Made by a program: the position numbers and the translations under genes
Assembly: GCF_016907515.1 (NCBI RefSeq)
Contig: NZ_JAFBBY010000001.1
Span: 2,046,001-2,110,000, forward strand
Direction of reading: 5' to 3'
DNA from: Nocardioides nitrophenolicus
GTDB taxonomy: Bacteria; Actinomycetota; Actinomycetes; Propionibacteriales; Nocardioidaceae
Length of the DNA: 64,000 nucleotides
Notes under the pieces: model-generated
The model's input: the letters and a program-made list of their open reading frames with translations, nothing else
What the model was told of the DNA's origin: nothing
Database searches by the model: none
Part shown: positions 26,601 to 33,929 of the stretch, one piece after another
How positions within the stretch are numbered: position 1 is the stretch's first letter
How the letters are laid out: each line of letters begins with the position of its first letter

Positions 26601-27011
26601 CTCCAGCCCGAGACCGAGCACGCCGTCGACATCGACGAGGGCAAGCGGGTCCTGGTCGAGCTCGAGGCGATCAGCGAGCCCGACGAGCGGGGCTACCGCA
26701 CCGTCCTGGCCCGCCTCAACGGCCAGATCCGCCCGATCTCGGTGCGCGATCGCTCCGTCTCCGCGGAGGTCGCCGCCGCCGAGAAGGCCGACCCCGCCCA
26801 GCCCGGCCACGTCGCCGCCCCGTTCCAGGGCGTCGTCACGGTCACCGTCGCCGAGGGGGACGAGGTCGCCGCCGGCGACACCGTGGCCACCATCGAGGCG
26901 ATGAAGATGGAGGCGTCGATCACCGCGCCGGTCGCGGGCGTGGTGCGACGGCTGGCGATCCGTGGCACCAACGCGGTCGACGGCGGGGACCTGGTGCTCG
27001 AGCTGGGCTGA
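23625..27011 (+). CDS. pyc: Pyruvate carboxylase
   Basis: A 1128-residue single-chain carboxylase that makes oxaloacetate from pyruvate and bicarbonate. Biotin carboxylase domain (about 1-450): ATP-grasp loop GGGGRGMRRV and EMNPRIQVEHTVTEE. Carboxyltransferase domain (about 525-800): DTTFRDAHQSLLATRVRT and metal-ligand HLHTHDTAG. The PYC C-terminal domain follows, and then a biotinyl domain with IEAMKMEAS (biotinylated Lys about 1094). ATG 23625 has AGGAG 7 nt upstream. Placement directly after aceEF puts both fates of pyruvate, acetyl-CoA and oxaloacetate, under one transcript. Confidence 0.95.
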   Translation: MFSKVLVANRGEIAIRAFRAAYELGAATVAVFPHEDRGSEHRLKADEAYEIGERGHPVRSYLDPEAIVAAAVACGADAIYPGYGFLSENPALAEACTAAGITFVGPSAEVLTLTGNKARAIAAAKAAGVPTLSSVAPSTDVDALVAAAEAIPAPLFVKAVAGGGGRGMRRVDDRAQLREAIETCMREAEGAFGDPTVFIEQAVVDPRHIEVQILADGAGEVIHLFERDCSVQRRHQKVVEIAPAPGLDPALRERMCADAVRFAREIGYSCAGTVEFLLDPAGNYVFIEMNPRIQVEHTVTEEVTDVDLVQAQLRIASGETLADLGLSQDSVRLRGAALQCRITTEDPANGFRPDTGTITAYRSPGGAGVRIDGGTTFTGAEVSPHFDSMLAKLTCRGRTFEDAVARARRAVAEFRIRGVATNIPFLQALLDDADFAAASTGTVTTSFIETHPQLLTARASGDRGTRLLTYLADVTVNQPHGAIPVSVAPVAKLTALDLAAGVPDGSRQRLLAVGPAAFAAELRHRTGVAVTDTTFRDAHQSLLATRVRTHDLVGVAGHVARMTPELWSLECWGGATYDVALRFLSEDPWDRLAKLRAAVPNICLQMLLRGRNTVGYTPYPTAVTDAFVEEAAATGIDVFRIFDALNDVEQMRPAIEAVRATGTAVAEVALCYTGDLSSPAEDLYTLDYYLRLAERIVDAGAHVLAIKDMAGLLRAPAATTLVTALRERFDLPVHLHTHDTAGGQLATLTAAIAAGVDAVDAATASMAGTTSQPPLSSLVAATDHSERSTGLSLAAVNALEPYWEAVRRLYAPFESGLPAPTGRVYRHEIPGGQLSNLRQQAIALGLGEKFEQVEDMYAAANDILGRVPKVTPSSKVIGDLALALVAAGADPVAFAADPSSYDIPASVIGFLHGELGDPPGGWPEPFRSRAIEGRPWTPPASELSAEAEAGLVSDRRGTLNELLFPGPTREYAEARARWGDLSVVPTAEFLYGLQPETEHAVDIDEGKRVLVELEAISEPDERGYRTVLARLNGQIRPISVRDRSVSAEVAAAEKADPAQPGHVAAPFQGVVTVTVAEGDEVAAGDTVATIEAMKMEASITAPVAGVVRRLAIRGTNAVDGGDLVLELG

Positions 27012-27037
27012 CCCGTCCCGCTCCGCGACTTGGCCGC

Positions 27038-27102
27038 CCGGGACCCGTCGTACCCGGCAGTCGGGTCGCGTCCCGGCCGGATCCACGACCCGGATGCCGG
27101 GT
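27038..27102. terminator. Convergent-gene terminator region
   Basis: CCGGGAC (27038-27044) pairs with GTCCCGG (27070-27076), and ACCCGG (27088-27093) pairs with CCGGGT (27097-27102) across ATG. Both stems lie in the 104-bp gap between the end of pyc (+) and the end of the sigma-factor gene (-), so they can serve either direction. Confidence 0.65.
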
Positions 27103-27115
27103 GCGAGCTCACCCC

Positions 27116-28375
27116 TCAGCCGCGCAGCATCCGCCGACTCCGCTCCTCCAACGCCGCCCGCTCCGCCTCGTTGCCACTCAGCTCGATCGCCCGCCGGTAC
27201 GCCGCCGCGGCGCCCTCGACGTCACCCGCCCGGGCGAGCAGCTCGGCGCGGGTGGCGTGCCAGGGCTGGTAGCGGTCCAGGCGGTCGTCACCCTCGAGCG
27301 GCGCCAGCAGCGCGAGACCGACGTGCGGCCCGTCGGCCATGCTGAGCGCGGCGGCCCGGTTGATGGTGACGACGGGAGACGGTGCGAGGCGGTCCAGCTC
27401 GCCGTAGAGGGCGGCGATCTGGGGCCAGTCGGTGGCGTCGGCGTGGGGCGCCTCGGCGTGCAGCGCGGCGATCGCGGCCTGCACCTGGAACGGGCCCGGG
27501 GAGCGCAGCGCGAGGGCGCGGGCGAGGGTCGTCGTGCCGTCGGAGACGAGGGCGGCGTCCCACCGGCTGCGGTCCTGGTCCTCGAGGGCGACCGGTCGGC
27601 CGGCGGCGTCGGTGCGGGCCGGACGGCGGGCGTCGGTGAGGAGCAGCAGCGCGAGCAGGCCGAGCGCCTCGGCGTCGTACGGCAGCAGCTCGACGACCAG
27701 CCGGGCCAGGCGGATCGCCTCACGGCACAGGTCGACCCGGACCAGGTCGGCGCCGGCGCTGGCGACATGGCCCTCGGTGTAGACGAGGTGGAGCACGTGG
27801 AGCACGGCGTGCACCCGCTCGGGCAGCTCGGCGGCGTCGGGGATCCGGTACGGGATCCGGGCGTTCTTGATCTTGCGCTTGGCCCGGACCAGGCGCTGGT
27901 ACATCGTGGTCTCGGTGGTGAGGAACCCGCGCGCCACCTCGGCGACCTCCAGCCCGCCCACGACCCGCAGGGTGAGCGCGACCCGGGCCTCCACGGCGAG
28001 CGCGGGGTGGCAGCAGGTGAACAGCAGCCGGAGCCGGTCGTCGGCCACGCCGCTGCGGTCGGGCGGCTCGGGCTCGCCGGCGTCCTCGTCCCGGGTCAGC
28101 GTCTCCAACCGCTCCAGCGCCGCCGAGCGGGTCGCCTCGCGGCGCAGCCGGTCGATCGCCCGCCGTCGGGCGACCGTGGTGAGCCAGGCCCCGGGCCGCG
28201 CAGGTACGCCGCGCTCCGGCCACTCCGCCACCGCGGCGGCGAACGCGTCGGCCGCGGCCTCCTCGGCCAGCCCGACGTCGCCGCCGAGCCGGCCGGCGAG
28301 CCCCGCGAGGAGTGGAGCCCACTCCTCGCGGTAGGCCCGCTCGATCTCCGCGGCCGCGTCGAGGCGGTCGCTCAC
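27116..28375 (-). CDS. ECF sigma factor of the ECF42 type with C-terminal TPR-like domain
   Basis: A 419-residue protein. Sigma-70 region 2 (EIERAYREEWAPLLAGLAGRL, GAWLTTVARRRAIDRLRR) and region 4 (RVALTLRVVGGLEVAEVARGFLTTETTMYQRLVRAKRKIKNARI) occupy about the first 190 residues. The remaining 230 form the helical extension of the DUF6596/TPR type (AIAALHAEAPHADATDWPQIAALYGELDRL, VTINRAAALSMADGP). This length and the coupled DGPF-motif gene define the ECF42 group, which lacks an anti-sigma factor; the C-terminal domain is known to be needed for activity. GTG start overlapping the upstream stop by 4 nt. Confidence 0.9.
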   Translation of the reverse strand: MSDRLDAAAEIERAYREEWAPLLAGLAGRLGGDVGLAEEAAADAFAAAVAEWPERGVPARPGAWLTTVARRRAIDRLRREATRSAALERLETLTRDEDAGEPEPPDRSGVADDRLRLLFTCCHPALAVEARVALTLRVVGGLEVAEVARGFLTTETTMYQRLVRAKRKIKNARIPYRIPDAAELPERVHAVLHVLHLVYTEGHVASAGADLVRVDLCREAIRLARLVVELLPYDAEALGLLALLLLTDARRPARTDAAGRPVALEDQDRSRWDAALVSDGTTTLARALALRSPGPFQVQAAIAALHAEAPHADATDWPQIAALYGELDRLAPSPVVTINRAAALSMADGPHVGLALLAPLEGDDRLDRYQPWHATRAELLARAGDVEGAAAAYRRAIELSGNEAERAALEERSRRMLRG

Positions 28376-28731
28376 CCGTCCTGCTCGTGGCTGGACAGCG
28401 GCCGGACCTCGACCGAGCCGTAGGTCACGTGCGGCATCCGCTTCGCCCAGTCCAGAGCGGCATCGAGGTCGGCGACGTCGATGATGATGTAGCTGAAGAA
28501 CGCCTCCTTGGTCTCGGCGAACGGACCGTCGGTAATCAGCGCCTCGCCCTCGCGCACCCGCACGGTGGTCGCCGTGGCCTCGGTGTCGAGGCCGTGGGCG
28601 GCGATCATCGCCCCGGACTGGGCGAGCTCACCCATCACCTCACCCCACTTGCCCATCTCGGCGTCGAACTCGGGCGTGCCCTCGGCGGGACCGGCGTCGG
28701 GCAGGTGACGGAGCAGCAGCATGTACTTCAT
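28372..28731 (-). CDS. YCII-related DGPF-domain protein
   Basis: A 119-residue cytoplasmic protein. The alpha-beta barrel begins MKYMLLLRH and contains DGPFAETKE (Asp68-Phe71), the motif that names the DGPF family. It is the invariant genomic partner of ECF42 sigma factors; its biochemical role is unknown, possibly a small-molecule or protein partner. ATG 28731 has GAGG 5 nt upstream; an upstream extension has no support. Its stop overlaps the sigma-factor GTG by 4 nt. A promoter matching the ECF42 consensus lies 55-80 nt upstream, suggesting autoregulation. Confidence 0.88.
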   Translation of the reverse strand: MKYMLLLRHLPDAGPAEGTPEFDAEMGKWGEVMGELAQSGAMIAAHGLDTEATATTVRVREGEALITDGPFAETKEAFFSYIIIDVADLDAALDWAKRMPHVTYGSVEVRPLSSHEQDG

Positions 28732-28785
28732 GGGGGCCTCCTCGGCCGTCGGTGATCGGGGATCCTGTCGTCCCCTCATCCTGAC

Positions 28786-28811
28786 GTCGCGGGCCTGAGC
28801 CGGATTCGACA
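28786..28811 (-). promoter_or_regulatory. Candidate ECF42-dependent promoter
   Basis: On the minus strand TGTCGA (28811-28806), a 16-nt spacer, then CGAC (28789-28786, within CGACGTC). The published ECF42 target in Streptomyces venezuelae has TGTCGA at -35 and a CGAC/CGTC-like -10, as I recall it. The site lies about 55 nt before the DGPF gene, fitting positive autoregulation. Confidence 0.65.
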
Positions 28812-28853
28812 GCTCCGCCGAAGAAAATCTCGACGACGTCCGCCACGCTCGGC

Positions 28854-29444
28854 TCAGCGGGGCCGCCGTACCCTGACCACCTCCGGCGGCAGTCCCCACT
28901 CGTCGCCGCCCAGCCGCGAGAGGGGCGCCAGCCGGTCCAGCGCCGGCCGGCCGTCGACCAGCACCTCCGGGTCGACCGTCAGCGCGACCACCTCACCGAG
29001 CACGATGGTCGAGTCGCCGACCGGGACGGTCCGCTCCAGCCGGCACTCCAAGGACGCCGGCGACGCCGCGACCCGCGGCGGGGCGACGGTCACGCTCGGG
29101 GCCATCTCGATGTCGAGCGCCCGCGCCTCGTCCACCCCGGCGTCGTACGCCGCGCTGGAGGCGTTGATCTCCTCGAGCAGCGGGCGGCTGGCCAGGCTGA
29201 CCGTGAACTCCCCGGTCTCCAGCACGTTCCGGAGCGTGTCCTTGGCGCCCACCGAGGTGAACTGCACGATCGGCGGCTCGGCGCTCGCCACGGTGAAGAA
29301 CGAGTGCGGCGCCAGGTTGCCGACCCCGGCGGCCGACAGGCTCGACACCCAGGCGATCGGGCGGGGTACGACGAGCCCGGTCAGCCACCGGTAGGCGTTG
29401 ACCCCCTCGTCGCCGGGACGGAGGGCCAGGTGGTCGCGAGCCAT
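28854..29444 (-). CDS. Flavin reductase-like, FMN-binding split-barrel protein
   Basis: A 196-residue protein of the flavin reductase (DIM6/NTAB) family. Signature: YRWLTGLVVPRPIAWVSSLSA, then GVGNLAPHSFFTVASAEPPIVQFTS, which forms the FMN-binding split barrel. Such proteins supply reduced flavin to monooxygenases or act as oxidoreductases. I chose ATG 29444; the longer reading frame upstream is shadow coding. It is 61 bp downstream of the metallo-hydrolase gene on the same strand and may be co-transcribed with the formaldehyde-oxidation pair, though function is not clearly linked. Confidence 0.8.
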   Translation of the reverse strand: MARDHLALRPGDEGVNAYRWLTGLVVPRPIAWVSSLSAAGVGNLAPHSFFTVASAEPPIVQFTSVGAKDTLRNVLETGEFTVSLASRPLLEEINASSAAYDAGVDEARALDIEMAPSVTVAPPRVAASPASLECRLERTVPVGDSTIVLGEVVALTVDPEVLVDGRPALDRLAPLSRLGGDEWGLPPEVVRVRRPR

Positions 29445-29505
29445 GGCTCGATCATGCCGGGTATGCGGTGGGGACCGGACGGGACGTGCCCGCTCCGGCA
29501 GCCGT

Positions 29506-30192
29506 CTACGGCACGCACTCCTCGCCGGGGAGCCGAGCAGTGATCCGCTCGCGGATCGTCGCGGCCGCCAGGTTCGCCCGCTCGGCGGCGATGGTGGTGT
29601 CCTCGCCGTGCCCGGTGTGGACCACGGTGTCGCCGGGCAGCGCGAACAGCTTGGCCCGGATCGAGGCCTCCAGGGTGGGCCGGTCGCTGAACGAGCGACC
29701 CGTCGCGCCCGGTCCACCGTGGAACAAGGTGTCGCCGGTGAACACACAGCCCAGGTCCGGCGCGTACAGGCAGACCGCACCCGGGGCGTGGCCCGGGGTG
29801 TGCAGCACGCTCAGCGTGCAGCCGGCGACGGCGAGCTCCGTGTCGTCGAGGAGGTTGTGGTCCCAGGTCGCGTCTGGGTGGGTCAGCTCCCACAGCGGGC
29901 GGTCGTCGGGGTGCAGCCAGATGGGCGCACCGGTCGCCTCGCGCAGCGCGGGCGCCACCCGGACGTGGTCGTCGTGGGCGTGGGTGCACACGATCGCCTT
30001 CACCCGCCGCTCCCCCACCACGGCCAGGATGTCCTCGACCGAATGCGGGGCGTCGATCACCACACACTCGACGTCGTCACCGACCACCCACACGTTGTTG
30101 TCGACCTCGAACGTCTCCCCGTCCAGCGAGAACGTCCCCGAGGTGACCGCATGGTCCACCCGAGCAGCCCCAGCAGCCCCAGCAGTCATCAC
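29506..30192 (-). CDS. MBL-fold hydrolase partner of mycothiol formaldehyde dehydrogenase
   Basis: A 228-residue metallo-beta-lactamase-fold hydrolase: HAHDDH (His71, His73, Asp75, His76), [16 protein letters not shown] and TGHGEDT supply the binuclear metal ligands. This family member regularly follows mscR in actinobacteria and is presumed to hydrolyse S-formylmycothiol to formate and mycothiol, like glyoxalase II. The start is GTG 30192 (overlapping the mscR stop by 4 nt as GTGA) or ATG 30189 right after. Confidence 0.85.
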   Translation of the reverse strand: MMTAGAAGAARVDHAVTSGTFSLDGETFEVDNNVWVVGDDVECVVIDAPHSVEDILAVVGERRVKAIVCTHAHDDHVRVAPALREATGAPIWLHPDDRPLWELTHPDATWDHNLLDDTELAVAGCTLSVLHTPGHAPGAVCLYAPDLGCVFTGDTLFHGGPGATGRSFSDRPTLEASIRAKLFALPGDTVVHTGHGEDTTIAAERANLAAATIRERITARLPGEECVP

Positions 30193-31292
30193 AGGACCAC
30201 CACCGAGCGCAGCACCTCACCGTGATGCATCTTCTCGAACGCCGCCTCGATGTCGTCGATCCCGATCTCCTCGCTCACGAACGCATCCAGGTCCAACCGG
30301 CCCTGCTGATAGAGGTCCACCAGCATCGGGAAGTCCCGCGAGGGCAGACAGTCGCCGTACCACGACGACTTCAACGCCCCACCCCGACCGAACACATCGA
30401 TCAACGGGATCTCCGGCACCTTCATCTCCGGGGTCGGCACACCGACCAACACCACCGTGCCGGCCAGGTCACGCGCGTAGAACGCCTGCCTCCACGTCTC
30501 CGGACGACCCACCGCCTCGACCACCACATCCGCACCCTCCGCGCCGTCGTAGACCGACGCACAGATCCGCTTGATCTCCTCGACGGGGTCCACCTGGCTG
30601 GAGTCGACCGTGTGGGTCGCACCCAGCTCACGCGCCTTCGCCAGCTTCTTCGCGTCGATGTCGACCGCGATGATCGGGCTGGCACCCGCCAACGCCGCAC
30701 CCGCGACCGCGGCCACCCCGACCCCGCCGCAGCCGATCACCGCGATCGACCTGCCCCGCCCCACCGCACCGGTGTTGATCGCCGCACCGATACCAGCCAT
30801 CACCCCACACCCGAGCAGACCGACCGCGGCCGGACGCGCCGACGCGTCGACCTTCGTGCACTGCCCCGCCGCGACCAGCGTCTTCTCCGCGAACGCCCCG
30901 ATCCCCAGAGCCGGGGACAGCTCCGTGCCGTCCTCCAACGTCATCTTCTGCTTCGCGTTGTGCGTGGCGAAGCAGTACTGCAGATCGCCCCGCTTGCAGG
31001 CCCGGCACTCACCGCACACCGCCCGCCAGTTCAACACCACGAAGTCACCCGGCGCCACCGAGGTGACGTCCGGACCCACCGCCTCCACCACCCCCGAAGC
31101 CTCATGACCCAGCAGGAACGGGAACTCGTCGTTGATCCCACCCTCGCGGTAGTGCAGATCCGTGTGGCACACCCCGCACGAGAGGACCTTGACCACCGCC
31201 TCACCCGGACCCGGATCCGGAACGTTGATCGTCACGACCTCCACCGGCGCACCCTTCGCCAACGCCACGACGGCCTTCACCTGCTGACTCAT
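30189..31292 (-). CDS. mscR: S-(hydroxymethyl)mycothiol dehydrogenase
   Basis: A 367-residue class III-like zinc alcohol dehydrogenase. Catalytic zinc ligands Cys42 and His63/Glu64, structural zinc Cys93, Cys96, Cys99 and Cys107, and Rossmann motif [11 protein letters not shown] are all present. The sequence matches mycothiol-dependent formaldehyde dehydrogenase (AdhE2/MscR), which oxidises the formaldehyde-mycothiol adduct and can reduce S-nitrosomycothiol. GAGGAAGGG lies upstream of ATG 31292. It forms a two-gene operon with the hydrolase and diverges from a LuxR-type regulator. Formaldehyde from demethylations in the neighbouring catabolic genes could be its source, but that is inference. 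Confidence 0.92.
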   Translation of the reverse strand: MSQQVKAVVALAKGAPVEVVTINVPDPGPGEAVVKVLSCGVCHTDLHYREGGINDEFPFLLGHEASGVVEAVGPDVTSVAPGDFVVLNWRAVCGECRACKRGDLQYCFATHNAKQKMTLEDGTELSPALGIGAFAEKTLVAAGQCTKVDASARPAAVGLLGCGVMAGIGAAINTGAVGRGRSIAVIGCGGVGVAAVAGAALAGASPIIAVDIDAKKLAKARELGATHTVDSSQVDPVEEIKRICASVYDGAEGADVVVEAVGRPETWRQAFYARDLAGTVVLVGVPTPEMKVPEIPLIDVFGRGGALKSSWYGDCLPSRDFPMLVDLYQQGRLDLDAFVSEEIGIDDIEAAFEKMHHGEVLRSVVVL

Positions 31293-31392
31293 GGACACCC
31301 TTCCTCGACCTCCACACCGGCCTCCCGGTGACGACGCAGTCATCCTGAAGGCTGCGGTGGGGTGGAGACGGTCACCCAACGGAGCCGTTTTG

Positions 31393-31410
31393 CCTACCCG
31401 TTCGGGTAGG
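31393..31410. promoter_or_regulatory. Perfect 18-bp palindrome between mscR and the LuxR-type gene
   Basis: CCTACCCG-TT-CGGGTAGG with 8-bp arms, 20 bp before the GTG of the LuxR-type regulator and about 100 bp before mscR. Its size and symmetry are typical of a LuxR/NarL-type operator. It may be the regulator's own site. Confidence 0.6.
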
Positions 31411-31430
31411 GGACCGGGCATGCTGGGAGG

Positions 31431-32270
31431 GTGAGGACTGACCAGGATCGCTCGGCGATCGAATCCGCGGCGGCGCAACGGCAGCTGGAGATCCACGCCC
31501 AGGCGATCGCCGAGCAGGCCGACCGCCACAGCGTGACCCTCGAGTCGGTGCTGGCGATCCTCCGGTCCCCCGACCTCTCCGACAAGGCCGCCCGCACGCT
31601 CGCGATCGACACCGCCGTGGCCGCCCTGGTCGACATCCGGACGACGACCGACCGGCGCGAGCGCACCCTGCTCGAACCCGTGGTCGGCGCCTTCGAGAGG
31701 CTGCGGACCGACCTGCGACCGATCGAGAGGTTCAGCGACCTCGACCTTCAGTTCGTGGATCCCCCGCCGACCGGCCGCGCGCTGCCGAGCCATGTCGCCC
31801 ATTCCGCGCGGGCCATCGTGCGGGCGGCCCTGCTCGCGAGCCTCGACGGCGGACAGGTGCGCCGCGTCCGGATCCACTGGGACTGCGACGGTCGCAACCT
31901 CCTCATCGGCGTCCGCGACGACGGCGCCGGCCGGCTCGCCGCCCACGACGACTCGCTGCGGTCGATCGCCGAGCGGGTCAGCATGCTGCACGGGACGCTG
32001 GGCGTGTCCTCCACCCCCGGCTGGGGCACCTCGATCGAGATCACCCTCCCGCTCGACCCGCCGCCCGAGCAGGAGCCGGCACTGGAGACCTACGCCCAGC
32101 TCACCGACCGCGAGCAGGACGTGCTCCGGCTGGTGGCGGCGGGGGCCCGGAACCGCGAGATCGCCGCGAAGCTCTCGATCAGTCCCAACACCGTGAAGTT
32201 CCACGTGTCGAACCTGCTGCGCAAGCTCGGTGCGCGCAGCCGCGCGGAGCTGGCGTCGCTGGCCCGGTGA
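31431..32270 (+). CDS. LuxR-type regulator with a histidine-kinase-like ATPase domain
   Basis: A 279-residue protein. Residues about 45-110 look like a kinase dimerisation region without an obvious phospho-His. Residues about 115-208 form a HATPase_c domain with G1 box DDGAGRL (163-169) and G2 box [11 protein letters not shown]; the N-box is degenerate. Residues 222-279 are a LuxR/GerE HTH ([20 protein letters not shown]). A kinase ATPase module is thus joined directly to a DNA-binding domain, with no receiver. GTG 31431 follows GGGAGG with no spacer, so the start is uncertain. It lies between mscR and the CoA-ligase operon and could control either. Confidence 0.82.
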   Translation: MRTDQDRSAIESAAAQRQLEIHAQAIAEQADRHSVTLESVLAILRSPDLSDKAARTLAIDTAVAALVDIRTTTDRRERTLLEPVVGAFERLRTDLRPIERFSDLDLQFVDPPPTGRALPSHVAHSARAIVRAALLASLDGGQVRRVRIHWDCDGRNLLIGVRDDGAGRLAAHDDSLRSIAERVSMLHGTLGVSSTPGWGTSIEITLPLDPPPEQEPALETYAQLTDREQDVLRLVAAGARNREIAAKLSISPNTVKFHVSNLLRKLGARSRAELASLAR

Positions 32271-32357
32271 CCGACGCCGTACGCCGGCCGGCCGCCGTGG
32301 TCCGATCAGCGGACCGCCCCGCTTCCTGATCCGCGGCCCGGCAGCGGATGCTCAGGC

Positions 32358-33929
32358 GTGCTGCTCACGTCCGAGGCCGCCTCCGGGGTGCTCACCGTCG
32401 CCGACGCCCTCGCGGCGCGGGCGGAAGCCGCTCCCGACGGCGAGGTCGTCCGGTACGTCGGCGGTGAGCCGTGGACCGCCGGGGAGCTGTGGCGCCGTGC
32501 CCGGGCCTGGGCCGGCGGGCTCGATGGGGTCGTCGCGCCCGGTGACGTCGTGCTGACCGCCGCCGAGGCCGGACCGGACGCCATCGCCCTGACCGCGGCG
32601 GTGTCCGCGCTCGGCGCGGTGGAGCTGCCGATCGCTCCCGACGCCGACGCGCGCTGGACGCACCACCTGACCGTGACGACCCGGGCGGTCGCGGTCCTCG
32701 CCACAGCCGCCCGGGTCACCGCCCAACCGCTGCTGACCGCGCTCGCCACCGCCGCCGGCCTGCCGCTGCTGCGGGTCGACGTCGACCTCCCCGAAGGCCG
32801 GGACGACCTGCCCGCGCGGCCGCCGCGGGCGATGGCGCCCACCGACCCGGTGCTCGTCATGGCGACCTCGGGGACCACGGGCCGAGCGAAGGCCGCGGTG
32901 CTCCCCGCCGGCGCGCCCCTGCGACAGGCCCGGCAGGTGGCGATGGCACTGCGCTACGGGCCGGACGACGTCCTGCTCAGCTACTTCGCGTGGCACCACA
33001 TCAATGCCCGCCACGCCTGCTTCCTGCCCGCTCTGCTGAGCGGCGCGCGGATCGTGGTGGCGCCCCGGTTCTCGGCCTCCGGGTTCCTCGAGGTGGTGCG
33101 GAGCGAGGCGGTCACCGCCTTCAACTTCATGGGCGCCGTCTGCGCGATGCTGCTCGCGCAGCCGCCGTCGCCGTACGACCGGGAGCACGCGCTCCGGGTC
33201 GCGTACGGCGGTCCCGCCCCCGCGGACCTGGTCGCCGCGTTCCGGGAGCGGTACGGCGTCACCCTGCGCCAGGCCTATGCGTGCACCGAGCTCGGCGACG
33301 TCGCCATCACCGGCGTCGACGAGCTCCGCCCGGGCGCCGCGGGCCGTCCGCTCGACGACTACGACGTGCGCGTCGCCGACGAACGGGGCCGGACCGTGCC
33401 CGAGGGCCGGGTCGGCGAGCTCCTGGTCCGGCCACGACGGGCCGGGCAGGCGTTCCTGGGCTACGCCGGCGACGAGGAGGCGACCCGCGAGGCCTGGCGG
33501 GACGGCTGGTTCCGCACCCGCGACCGGGCCCGGCTCCGCGACGGCTGGCTGTACGTCGAGGGCCGGCTCGGGGACGTGATCCGCCGCCGCGGCGTCAACA
33601 TCGACCCGCAGCAGGTCGAGCAGGCCCTGCTCGCCCACGACGGGGTGGCACAGGCCGCCGCGGTGGCCGTGCCCTCCGAGCTCACCGAGGACGAGGTGCT
33701 GGTCGTGGTGGTGCCGGCGCCGGACCGGCGGCTCGATCCCGGCGCCCTGTGGGAGCACTGTCGGGCACGGCTGCCCCGCCATGCCGTGCCCCGCTACCTG
33801 TCGGTCGAGGACGACCTGCCGCACAACGCGAACGCCAAGCTCGACCGAGCCGCCCTGCGGCGACGCGGCCTTCCGCCCCACGCCTGGGACGCGGGCGGCC
33901 GAGCCACCCACCGACGAGAGGCCCCATGA
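32358..33929 (+). CDS. Acyl-CoA synthetase (AMP-binding, CaiC-like)
   Basis: A 523-residue ANL-family ligase that activates a carboxylic acid with ATP to its CoA thioester. The ATP P-loop MATSGTTGRAKAAVL (about 171-185), YACTELGD adenine contact, WFRTRDRARL hinge region, YVEGRLGDVIRRRGVNI, and a C-terminal NANAKLDR Lys are present. The GTG start lacks a strong ribosome site. Its stop overlaps the next ATG (ATGA), so ligase, CoA-transferase and enoyl-CoA hydratase form a tight operon. The acid substrate is unknown; crotonobetaine-type and aromatic/alicyclic acids are typical of such trios. Confidence 0.88.
   Translation: MLLTSEAASGVLTVADALAARAEAAPDGEVVRYVGGEPWTAGELWRRARAWAGGLDGVVAPGDVVLTAAEAGPDAIALTAAVSALGAVELPIAPDADARWTHHLTVTTRAVAVLATAARVTAQPLLTALATAAGLPLLRVDVDLPEGRDDLPARPPRAMAPTDPVLVMATSGTTGRAKAAVLPAGAPLRQARQVAMALRYGPDDVLLSYFAWHHINARHACFLPALLSGARIVVAPRFSASGFLEVVRSEAVTAFNFMGAVCAMLLAQPPSPYDREHALRVAYGGPAPADLVAAFRERYGVTLRQAYACTELGDVAITGVDELRPGAAGRPLDDYDVRVADERGRTVPEGRVGELLVRPRRAGQAFLGYAGDEEATREAWRDGWFRTRDRARLRDGWLYVEGRLGDVIRRRGVNIDPQQVEQALLAHDGVAQAAAVAVPSELTEDEVLVVVVPAPDRRLDPGALWEHCRARLPRHAVPRYLSVEDDLPHNANAKLDRAALRRRGLPPHAWDAGGRATHRREAP

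Noticed and set aside
23604..27086. 1160-codon frame antisense to pyc
   Set aside because: Mirror of pyruvate carboxylase; stop-free only because of codon GC bias.
30189..31292. Horizontal transfer of the formaldehyde dehydrogenase gene
   Set aside because: Its local composition looked slightly less GC-rich, but the gene is typical of actinobacteria and mycothiol-dependent, so composition alone is not enough.
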